The position numbers and the translations under genes are program-made. DNA of 33,602 nucleotides from an uncultured Candidatus Pelagibacter sp. (GTDB lineage Bacteria; Pseudomonadota; Alphaproteobacteria; Pelagibacterales; Pelagibacteraceae). Positions 26,388 to 33,602 of this stretch are shown in pieces. Every line of letters begins with the position of its first letter. Position 1 is the stretch's first letter. The notes beneath the pieces are model-generated. The model ran no database searches and was not told the DNA's origin. It saw only the letters and a program-made list of their open reading frames with translations. Where the stretch lies: assembly GCA_905618905.1 (NCBI GenBank), contig CAJQTH010000033.1, positions 1 to 33,602 of the forward strand, given 5' to 3'.

Positions 26388-27160
26388 TGGTTCAAATAAA
26401 TTTACCTAAAAATTCAGAAGTTCAAAAAGGTATCTATTATCAAGATAAAACTGGATCAAAAAATATCAGAAAAGTAAATGTTTATAGGTGGGATCCCTCA
26501 AATGGAAAAAATCCAAGAGAGGACACTTATGAAGTTGATATGGATAACTGTCCTTCAAAAGTATTAGATATTTTAAATAAGATTAAAAACGAAATTGACC
26601 CGTCATTAGCTTATCGGAGATCTTGTGCACATGGTGTTTGTGGATCTTGTGCAATGAATATGGATGGTAAAAATGGTTTAGCATGTACAAAACCTCATTC
26701 AGAAATTGAAGGCGATATAAATATTTATCCACTACCTCATCTAAAAGTTAAAAAAGATTTAATTGGGGACTTAAGTGGATTGTATAAACAATACGAATCA
26801 ATTGAGCCTTGGTTGAAAACAAACACAAAAGTTGAAACTACAGAAATTATTCAATCTCAAAAAGATAGAAAAAAATTAGATGGTGCATATGAATGTATCA
26901 TGTGTGCATGTTGTTCTACTTCTTGCCCAAGCTATTGGTGGAATGAGGATAAATTTTTAGGTCCCGCAGTTTTGCTTCAAGCTTATAGGTGGATAGTAGA
27001 TAGTAGAGATGATGAAAGAAAAGAGAGATTAAAAAAAGTAGCTGATGAACTTAAGTTGTATAGATGTCATACTATTATGAATTGCACCAATGCTTGTCCC
27101 AAGGGATTAAATCCAGCAAAAGCCATAGCTGAATTGAAAAAAATGCTTGCAACAAGCTAA
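26387..27160 (+). CDS. sdhB: Succinate dehydrogenase iron-sulfur subunit
   Basis: SdhB carries electrons from SdhA to ubiquinone through three clusters. Ligands are visible for the 2Fe-2S cluster (C80, C85, C88, C100), the 4Fe-4S cluster (C170, C173, C176 before C180 in [12 protein letters not shown]) and the 3Fe-4S cluster (C227, C233, C237 in [17 protein letters not shown]). The 257-residue length is normal. It uses a GTG start whose first base is the last base of the sdhA stop codon. Confidence 0.98.
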   Translation: MVQINLPKNSEVQKGIYYQDKTGSKNIRKVNVYRWDPSNGKNPREDTYEVDMDNCPSKVLDILNKIKNEIDPSLAYRRSCAHGVCGSCAMNMDGKNGLACTKPHSEIEGDINIYPLPHLKVKKDLIGDLSGLYKQYESIEPWLKTNTKVETTEIIQSQKDRKKLDGAYECIMCACCSTSCPSYWWNEDKFLGPAVLLQAYRWIVDSRDDERKERLKKVADELKLYRCHTIMNCTNACPKGLNPAKAIAELKKMLATS

Positions 27161-27184
27161 TTACCCCTTTAAATAACACCATTT

Positions 27185-28678
27185 ATGAATTTATTAGAAC
27201 ATTTTGTTGGTGGAAAGCTAATTTCAGGCTCATCTGACAGAAAAAGTAAAATTTTCAATCCTGCAACGGGTGAACAAGAATCCGAAGTAAGGTTAGCTAG
27301 TAAAACTGACCTTGATCAAGCTGTAGAAGTAGCAAAAAAAGCTTTTGAAACTTGGTCACAGAAACCTCCCCTTCAAAGAGCAAGAGTGATGTTCAAATTT
27401 AAAGAGTTAATAGAAAAAAACACTGACGAACTTACAAAATTAATAGTTTCAGAACATGGTAAAGTTTATGAAGATGCCAAAGGTTCTTTAACAAGAGGAT
27501 TAGAAGTAGTTGAGTTTGCATGTGGAATTCCACATTTACTTAAAGGAGAATTTTCAGAAAATGTAGGAACTAATGTGGATAGCTGGTCAATGCGTCAGCC
27601 ACTTGGAGTAGTTGCTGGTATTACACCTTTTAACTTTCCAGCAATGGTACCGATGTGGATGTTTCCTATAGCTATAGCTTGTGGAAATACATTTATTTTA
27701 AAGCCATCAGAAAAAGATCCATCTTGTCCACTAAGACTTGCAGAACTTCTAACAGAAGCTGGATTACCAGATGGTGTTTTTAATGTTGTTAATGGAGATA
27801 AAGAGTCTGTTGATGCAATCTTAACAAACAAAGATGTCAAAGCTGTAAGCTTTGTAGGTTCAACACCAATTGCTAAATATATTTATGAAAATTCTGCAAA
27901 AAATGAAAAAAGAGTTCAAGCTTTAGGTGGTGCAAAAAATCATTTAGTTGTAATGCCTGACTGTGATCTTGATGGTGCAGTAAATGGATTAATGGGTGCT
28001 GCGTATGGGTCAGCTGGAGAAAGATGTATGGCTCAATCAGTAGCAGTAGCTGTAGGAGATATAGGTGACGAACTAGTTGAACGTTTATCAAAAAAAGCTG
28101 AAGCTTTAAAAGTTGGACCTGGCATGGATAAAACATCTGAGATGGGTCCATTGGTTACCAAAGAACATCTAGAAAAAGTAAAAGGTTATGTTGATCTAGG
28201 TGTTGAAGAAGGTGCTAAATTAGTTGTTGATGGAAGAAATATAAAGCTTCAAGGTTATGAAAATGGTTTCTTTATTGGGGGCTGTTTATTTGATCATGTT
28301 CAAAAAGATATGAGAATTTATAAAGAAGAAATATTTGGACCAGTTTTATCAGTAATAAGAGTTAAAACTTTCGAAGAGGCAACAAAATTAATTAATGACC
28401 ATGAGTATGGAAATGGAGTAAGCATCTACACGAGAGATGGTGATTCAGCCAGAACATTTGCTAGTAAAATTCAAGTTGGTATGGTTGGAATCAATGTTCC
28501 AATACCTGTGCCAATGGCCTTTCATAGTTTTGGTGGATGGAAAAGATCATTATTTGGTGACAGCGCAATGCATGGAGCTGAAGGAATTAAATTTTATACA
28601 AAACTTAAAACAGTAACCTCAAGATGGCCCTCTGGAATAAGATCTAATCCAGAATTTATCATGCCAACAATGAAATAA
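27185..28678 (+). CDS. mmsA: CoA-acylating methylmalonate-semialdehyde dehydrogenase
   Basis: MmsA converts methylmalonate semialdehyde to propionyl-CoA and malonate semialdehyde to acetyl-CoA, releasing CO2 and reducing NAD. The 497-residue protein belongs to the aldehyde dehydrogenase superfamily, with catalytic C281 in [10 protein letters not shown] and GGAKNH in place of the Glu general base, which is the mark of the CoA-dependent MMSDH group. [16 protein letters not shown] (146-161) and R104/R280 are also typical. It lies between sdhB and mdh, in the TCA cluster, and feeds acyl-CoA from valine, beta-alanine or 3-hydroxypropionate breakdown into central metabolism. Confidence 0.93.
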   Translation: MNLLEHFVGGKLISGSSDRKSKIFNPATGEQESEVRLASKTDLDQAVEVAKKAFETWSQKPPLQRARVMFKFKELIEKNTDELTKLIVSEHGKVYEDAKGSLTRGLEVVEFACGIPHLLKGEFSENVGTNVDSWSMRQPLGVVAGITPFNFPAMVPMWMFPIAIACGNTFILKPSEKDPSCPLRLAELLTEAGLPDGVFNVVNGDKESVDAILTNKDVKAVSFVGSTPIAKYIYENSAKNEKRVQALGGAKNHLVVMPDCDLDGAVNGLMGAAYGSAGERCMAQSVAVAVGDIGDELVERLSKKAEALKVGPGMDKTSEMGPLVTKEHLEKVKGYVDLGVEEGAKLVVDGRNIKLQGYENGFFIGGCLFDHVQKDMRIYKEEIFGPVLSVIRVKTFEEATKLINDHEYGNGVSIYTRDGDSARTFASKIQVGMVGINVPIPVPMAFHSFGGWKRSLFGDSAMHGAEGIKFYTKLKTVTSRWPSGIRSNPEFIMPTMK

Positions 28679-28686
28679 GGAAGAAA

Positions 28687-29649
28687 ATGAAAAAAATATC
28701 TTTAATAGGTGCAGGTCAAATTGGAGGCACTTTAGCTCACTTAATTGGAACCAAAGAAGTTGCTAATGAAGTTGTATTGTTTGACGTTGCAAGCGGAATA
28801 GCTAAAGGTAAAGCTTTAGATATTGCTCAATCTTCTTCTGTTGATGGCTTTAATGTAAAATTTTCAGGAACAGACAATTATGAAGATATAAAAGATTCTG
28901 ATGTAATAATAATCACTGCGGGCGTTCCAAGAAAACCAGGAATGAGCAGAGATGATTTACTAGGTATTAATTTAAAAATTATTAAACAAGTAGCAGAAGG
29001 TATTAAAAAAAATGCACCTAATGCATTTGTTATATGTATTACAAATCCACTAGACGTTATGGTAATGGCCTTTCAAAAATTTTCAGGCTTACCAGCAAAC
29101 AAAGTAGTTGGAATGGCTGGAATTTTAGATAGCTCAAGATTCAAATTATTTTTATCTTTAGAGTTAAACGTTCCTGTAAAAGAAATTGAAGCAATGGTTA
29201 TGGGAGGTCATGGAGACACAATGGTTCCCCTACCAAGGTTCACAAAAGTTTCAGGTAAACCATTACTAGACTTAGTTAAAGAAGGAAAAATATCTCCAGA
29301 AAGATTAGAAGAAATTAACCAAAGAACTAGAGATGGAGGAGCTGAGATTGTTAAATATTTAGAAAAAGGTTCTGCATTTTATGCACCAGCAGCTTCGGGA
29401 GTGCAAATGGCAGAAGCATATTTAAAAGATGAAAAAAAATTACTTCCATGTGCAGTTCATTTGAATGGAGAATATGGAGTTAGTGATGTTTATGCCGGTG
29501 CACCAGTAATAATTGGTAAAGATGGTGTTGAAAAAATAGAGCAAATAGACTTGGATGAAAAAGAAAAAAAAGAATTTCTGCACTCGATAGATGCTGTGAA
29601 AGCATTATGGGAAGCTGCATCAAAAATAGACCCAGATCTATCTAAATAA
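28687..29649 (+). CDS. mdh: Malate dehydrogenase
   Basis: Mdh oxidises malate to oxaloacetate with NAD. The 320-residue protein is of the LDH-like MDH group: GAGQIGG (8-14), Asp34 for NAD selection, substrate arginines R82 and R88 in [11 protein letters not shown]148 and R151, and catalytic H175 in GGHGDTMVP. Arg at position 82 marks malate over lactate. AAGGAAG overlapping the mmsA stop is a good ribosome binding site. The mdh-sucC-sucD-sucA order is standard for Alphaproteobacteria. Confidence 0.97.
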   Translation: MKKISLIGAGQIGGTLAHLIGTKEVANEVVLFDVASGIAKGKALDIAQSSSVDGFNVKFSGTDNYEDIKDSDVIIITAGVPRKPGMSRDDLLGINLKIIKQVAEGIKKNAPNAFVICITNPLDVMVMAFQKFSGLPANKVVGMAGILDSSRFKLFLSLELNVPVKEIEAMVMGGHGDTMVPLPRFTKVSGKPLLDLVKEGKISPERLEEINQRTRDGGAEIVKYLEKGSAFYAPAASGVQMAEAYLKDEKKLLPCAVHLNGEYGVSDVYAGAPVIIGKDGVEKIEQIDLDEKEKKEFLHSIDAVKALWEAASKIDPDLSK

Positions 29650-29652
29650 ATC

Positions 29653-30813
29653 ATGAACATTCATGAACACCAAGCAAAAAAAATCCTAAAAGAATATGGG
29701 GCAGTTGTGCCAGAAGGTGTTTTTGCATTCACAGTTGATGAGCTGATTGAAAAATCAAAATTACTAAAAACAGAAAAGTTTGTACTAAAAGCCCAAATCC
29801 ATGCTGGTGGAAGAGGCAAGGCAGGAGGTGTAAAAATTTTAGATACCATTGAAGAGTTAAGCGTTGCTGCAAAAGAATTATTGGGAAAAAAACTTGTGAC
29901 ACATCAAACTGGCCCTGAAGGTAGAGAAGTAAAAAGATTATATGTGGAAGTATCTTCCAATATAGATAAGGAATTTTACCTATCGTGCTTAATCGACAGA
30001 GCAAGTTCAAAAATTGTATTTATTTCCAGTGATCAAGGTGGAATGGATATTGAAGAGGTTGCGGATAAAACGCCTGAAAAAATTATAACAACAAAAGTAG
30101 ATATTGTTAATGAAATCTCAGATGCTGATTGCGAGAAGATAATTAAAATTTATAGCTTAACCGATGATGCTAAAAAGCAAGCAATAGCACTAATTAAATC
30201 AGTATATAGTATGTTTCTAGGCACCGACGCTAATATGGTTGAGGTTAACCCACTAATATTAACTAAAGAAAAAAATATAATCTGCTTAGACGCAAAGGTT
30301 AATTTTGATTCTAACGCGCTATTTAGACATCCTGAAATTATAGAATTAAGAGATTTAAATGAAGAAGATCCAGCAGAAATAGAAGCGAGCAAACATGATC
30401 TTGCTTATATAAAATTAGATGGAAGCATTGGTTGTATGGTTAATGGAGCAGGTTTAGCGATGGCAACAATGGATATAATTAAATTATATGGCGAAGAGCC
30501 AGCAAATTTTTTAGATGTTGGTGGTGGAGCTTCAAAGGAAAAAGTTTCTGCTGCGTTAAAAATAATTCTTTCAGATAAAAACGTAAAAGGCATATTAATA
30601 AACATTTTTGGTGGAATAATGAGATGTGATGTTCTTGCTCAAGGTGTTGTTGATGCTGCTAAAGAGATAAATATAAGCGTTCCATTAGTAGTTAGACTTG
30701 CAGGAACAAACTTTAAAGAAGGAAAAGAAATTTTAGATAATTCAGGATTAAAATTAATTTCAGCAGAAAATTTAGATGATGCTGCACAAAAAATAGTAGA
30801 GGCTATAAAATAG
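29653..30813 (+). CDS. sucC: Succinyl-CoA synthetase, beta subunit
   Basis: SucC forms the nucleotide- and succinate-binding half of succinyl-CoA synthetase, which makes ATP or GTP from succinyl-CoA. The 386-residue protein begins with the expected [12 protein letters not shown], then an ATP-grasp domain with [12 protein letters not shown] (50-61) and EVNPLIL, and a C-terminal ligase domain with [15 protein letters not shown]. It starts 3 nt after mdh, and sucD starts one base after its stop. Confidence 0.98.
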   Translation: MNIHEHQAKKILKEYGAVVPEGVFAFTVDELIEKSKLLKTEKFVLKAQIHAGGRGKAGGVKILDTIEELSVAAKELLGKKLVTHQTGPEGREVKRLYVEVSSNIDKEFYLSCLIDRASSKIVFISSDQGGMDIEEVADKTPEKIITTKVDIVNEISDADCEKIIKIYSLTDDAKKQAIALIKSVYSMFLGTDANMVEVNPLILTKEKNIICLDAKVNFDSNALFRHPEIIELRDLNEEDPAEIEASKHDLAYIKLDGSIGCMVNGAGLAMATMDIIKLYGEEPANFLDVGGGASKEKVSAALKIILSDKNVKGILINIFGGIMRCDVLAQGVVDAAKEINISVPLVVRLAGTNFKEGKEILDNSGLKLISAENLDDAAQKIVEAIK

Positions 30814-30814
30814 A

Positions 30815-31690
30815 ATGTCAGTTTTAATTAATAAAAATACAAAAGTTATATGTCAAGGTTTCACAGGTGCACAGGGTACTTTTCATTCTGAACAAGCATT
30901 AAAATATGGAACAAATCTTGTAGGTGGAGTTACTCCCAAAAAAGGAGGACAAAAACATCTTGAACGTCCAGTATTTAATACTGTAGCTGAAGCTAAAAAA
31001 GAAGTTGGTGCTGATGCAACTATGATTTATGTGCCAGCAAAATTTGCGGCAGCAGCAATAATAGAAGCTATTGATGCATCCATTGAGCTTATAGTTTGTA
31101 TTACTGAAGGTATACCAATTCAAGATATGCTTCGTGTTAAACAAAAGCTAAATAGTTCAAAAAGCAGATTGATAGGACCTAACTGTCCAGGAATAATTAC
31201 TCCTGATGAATGTAAAATTGGAATTATGCCTGGAAATATTCACAAGAAAGGTTCTGTGGGAATTGTTTCAAGATCTGGAACTTTAACTTATGAGGCAGTT
31301 GCACAAACAACTGAAAACGGATTAGGACAATCTACTTGTATAGGCATTGGTGGAGATCCAATAAATGGAACAAACTTTATTGATTGTTTAGATTTATTTT
31401 TAAATGATGACGAGACTGAATCTATTCTTATGATAGGAGAAATTGGTGGTTCTGCTGAAGAAGAAGCAGCTGAATTTGTTAAAAACCACAAAATAAAAAA
31501 GCCTATGGTTGGATTTGTAGCTGGAATAACGGCTCCCACCGGAAGAACTATGGGGCATGCAGGAGCTATTATCTCAGGTGGTAAGGGTGGAGCAGAGGAT
31601 AAGATTAAAAAAATGGAAGAATGTGGGATCACAATTGCAAAATCGCCATCTGAACTAGGCAAAACATTATTTAATAAATTATCTAATTGA
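30815..31690 (+). CDS. sucD: Succinyl-CoA synthetase, alpha subunit
   Basis: SucD binds CoA and is phosphorylated on a histidine during catalysis. The 291-residue protein shows [10 protein letters not shown] (CoA-binding Rossmann region), [10 protein letters not shown], and the phospho-His in [14 protein letters not shown] (H248). The 34-nt gap before sucA contains only a short TGAT/ATCA inverted repeat. Confidence 0.98.
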   Translation: MSVLINKNTKVICQGFTGAQGTFHSEQALKYGTNLVGGVTPKKGGQKHLERPVFNTVAEAKKEVGADATMIYVPAKFAAAAIIEAIDASIELIVCITEGIPIQDMLRVKQKLNSSKSRLIGPNCPGIITPDECKIGIMPGNIHKKGSVGIVSRSGTLTYEAVAQTTENGLGQSTCIGIGGDPINGTNFIDCLDLFLNDDETESILMIGEIGGSAEEEAAEFVKNHKIKKPMVGFVAGITAPTGRTMGHAGAIISGGKGGAEDKIKKMEECGITIAKSPSELGKTLFNKLSN

Positions 31691-31724
31691 AAATTATTTA
31701 TCTGATATTATATCAATAAAATAG

Positions 31725-33602
31725 ATGTCATCATCAAAAAATCTCGAATTCGAAAAAAACTCATTTCTCAGTAAATCAAATAGTGCATTTATAGAACAAA
31801 TGTATTTAAAATTTATCAATAAAGACAAAGATCTTCCTGAAAGTTGGCAGCATTACTTTGAGGGTATAGGTGAAGATCTAAGTGTGATTGCCAAGGAAAT
31901 TAATGGACCATCATGGAGTATAAAACAAAAAATTGATATTGATGAAATCCAAAAAAAAATTGAAGAAGATGACAAAAAACTTTCTAATGGAAGCAATGAT
32001 GCAAAAGTTAATTCAAAAGATTTAATCAAAAGCAATCTTAACTCAATTAGAGCTGTTGCATTAATTAGAGCCTATAGACAAAGGGGACATTTATTAGCAA
32101 AGCTTGACCCACTTGGAATGATGAAAACGGAGTATTTAGATGAATTACATCCTGAATATTATGGGTTCAAAAAAGAAAATTATAATGAAAAAATTTATTT
32201 AGATGGTGTCATAAATAAAGAGCACTCCACTGTAAAAGAAATATTAAGTTTTTTAAACAAAACTTATTGTGGGCCAATTGGTTATGAGTATATGCATATA
32301 TCAAACCCAACTGAAAGAAAATGGCTTAGAGATAGAGTCGAGCAGGATGAGAACTCTCTTCAATTTACAAAGAATGGTAAAGAAGCTATTTTAAATAAAC
32401 TTATTCAAGCTGAAGGATTTGAAAAATTTTTACATACAAAATACGTTGGCACAAAAAGATTTGGGCTGGATGGAGGGGAAAGCTTAATCCCTGCTTTAGA
32501 ACAAATTATTAAAATTGCTGGTCAATCAGAAGCTAAAGAAGTTAAAATTGGAATGTCTCACAGAGGTAGACTCAATGTGCTAGCAAACGTTTTACAAAAA
32601 TCATACAAAAGAATATTCAATGAATTTGCGGGAGACGTTCAAACAACAGGAGAAGAGGGAGCAGGAGACGTAAAATACCATTTAGGAGCATCGTCGGATA
32701 GAAAATTTGATGGAAATTCTGTACATGTTGGTCTTACAGATAACCCCTCGCACTTAGAAGCAGTCAATCCTGTTGTATTAGGACAGACTAGAGGAAAACA
32801 ATTTTTTCATGAAGATAAAGAAAGAAATAAAGTTTTACCTATTTTAATACATGGTGATGCAGCATTTGCAGGCCAAGGTGTTGTGGCTGAATGTTTTGCA
32901 ATGTCTGGCTTACCTGGCCATAATACAGGTGGAACAATTCATTTTATTGTTAATAATCAAATAGGTTTTACTACAAGCCCAAGGTTTGCAAGATCATCAC
33001 CATATCCATCAGATGTTGCAAAAATGGTGGATGCCCCAATACTTCACGTAAATGGTGATGACCCAGAAGCAGTTGTTTATGCGACAAGAATTGCAACAGA
33101 ATTTAGATTAAAATTTAACAGAGACGTTGTTGTTGATATAATCTGCTACAGAAGGTTTGGTCATAATGAAGGAGATGAACCTTCATTTACTCAACCATTA
33201 ATGTACAAAAAAATTAGATCACATCCTACACCAGTAGAAGTATATGGAAGCAAATTAGTAAATGAAAATACACTTTCAGAGGATGAACTTAAAAGGTTTA
33301 AAACTAAATTTAAAAACTTACTAGATGATCAATACAAAAATGCAAAAGATTATAAGCCAAAAATTGAATGGTATGAGGGGAGTTGGTCAAGATATAAACC
33401 AGAAAAAGGAAAGGATAAAAGAGGTGTAAGTGGTTTTGACCAGAAAAAACTTTTAGAAATTTCAGAAAAGATTAATTCAACACCAGAGGAATTAAATTTA
33501 CACAAAACTATAATTAAAATTTTAAATACTAGAAGAGCATCAGTATCAGATGGCAAAGGTATAGATTGGTCAACAGCTGAAGCTTTGGCATTTGGCTCAT
33601 TA
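31725..33602 (+). CDS. sucA: 2-oxoglutarate dehydrogenase E1 component, N-terminal part
   Basis: SucA decarboxylates 2-oxoglutarate with thiamine diphosphate and passes the succinyl group to the E2 subunit. The window holds 626 codons and ends in frame, so roughly the last third (C-terminal transketolase-like domain) is missing. The N-terminal E2-binding segment (FIEQMYLKFINKDKDLPESW region, 22-41), RAYRQRGHLLAKLDPLG (115-131), GMSHRGRLNVLANVL (276-290), SHLEAVNPVVLGQTRG, the TPP motif GDAAFAGQG (377-385) and NNQIGFTT (410-417) are intact. ATG 31725 is the first start after sucD and gives a usual N-terminus. Confidence 0.97.
   Translation, partial: MSSSKNLEFEKNSFLSKSNSAFIEQMYLKFINKDKDLPESWQHYFEGIGEDLSVIAKEINGPSWSIKQKIDIDEIQKKIEEDDKKLSNGSNDAKVNSKDLIKSNLNSIRAVALIRAYRQRGHLLAKLDPLGMMKTEYLDELHPEYYGFKKENYNEKIYLDGVINKEHSTVKEILSFLNKTYCGPIGYEYMHISNPTERKWLRDRVEQDENSLQFTKNGKEAILNKLIQAEGFEKFLHTKYVGTKRFGLDGGESLIPALEQIIKIAGQSEAKEVKIGMSHRGRLNVLANVLQKSYKRIFNEFAGDVQTTGEEGAGDVKYHLGASSDRKFDGNSVHVGLTDNPSHLEAVNPVVLGQTRGKQFFHEDKERNKVLPILIHGDAAFAGQGVVAECFAMSGLPGHNTGGTIHFIVNNQIGFTTSPRFARSSPYPSDVAKMVDAPILHVNGDDPEAVVYATRIATEFRLKFNRDVVVDIICYRRFGHNEGDEPSFTQPLMYKKIRSHPTPVEVYGSKLVNENTLSEDELKRFKTKFKNLLDDQYKNAKDYKPKIEWYEGSWSRYKPEKGKDKRGVSGFDQKKLLEISEKINSTPEELNLHKTIIKILNTRRASVSDGKGIDWSTAEALAFGSL

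Noticed and set aside
31288..31662. 124-residue minus-strand open frame opposite sucD
   Set aside because: Shadow of a highly conserved gene, with no plausible family features or start signals.
31703..31715. TGATAT/ATATCA inverted repeat between sucD and sucA as a terminator
   Set aside because: The loop would be one base or the stem only four pairs, there is no T-run, and the suc genes are normally cotranscribed.

Overview
The window looks like a stretch of a SAR11 genome (Candidatus Pelagibacter or a close relative, Alphaproteobacteria). It is very AT-rich, most gaps are a few tens of bases or less, and many genes overlap by 1, 4 or 8-11 nt. Ribosome binding sites are mostly weak. A DMSP demethylation cluster sits among gene neighbourhoods typical of Alphaproteobacteria (ffh-rpsP-trmD-rplS, leuCDB, asd, sdhCDAB, mdh-sucCDA). 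I see no mobile element, tRNA, rRNA or CRISPR array. No gene-free stretch exceeds 300 bases; the longest gaps are about 130-170 bases (351-519, 1027-1158, 3080-3247, 11216-11374).

Region 1 (1-3079): the 3' end of a D-2-hydroxyacid dehydrogenase, then an unrecognised possibly winged-helix protein. Next come two divergent exported proteins whose 5' ends overlap: a HupE/UreJ-type membrane protein (minus strand) and a DUF4198-type periplasmic protein (plus strand). Both are predicted to begin with His-Glu-Leu after signal peptide removal.

Region 2 (3080-9481): a TRAP transporter (dctP, a strong terminator hairpin, dctQ, dctM), followed by an amidase-signature hydrolase, a 59-residue two-helix membrane protein that overlaps the amidase stop, an EamA/DMT permease and a small exported protein of unknown function. 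The arrangement suggests uptake and hydrolysis of an organic solute.

Region 3 (9474-14466): ftsY and dapF on the minus strand, divergent from ffh. The ffh 5' leader can fold into a long hairpin followed by a second one; a cis-regulatory RNA upstream of ffh has been reported in Pelagibacter. Then come rpsP, trmD and rplS, with no rimM between rpsP and trmD. Both ribosomal proteins carry C-terminal tails with perfect DNA-level tandem repeats.

Region 4 (14478-23914): leuC-leuD-leuB (leucine synthesis), then dmdC, dmdB, an alpha/beta hydrolase and dmdA (dimethylsulfoniopropionate demethylation and breakdown of methylmercaptopropionate), then asd. The dmd block appears to be inserted in an otherwise familiar leuCDB-asd order. 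The hydrolase overlaps both neighbours by 4 nt and is a candidate for a poorly defined late step.

Region 5 (23904-33602): a respiratory and TCA-cycle supercluster: sdhC-sdhD-sdhA-sdhB, mmsA, mdh, sucC, sucD and the first 626 codons of sucA. SdhD contains no histidine at all, so the usual second heme b ligand is missing.
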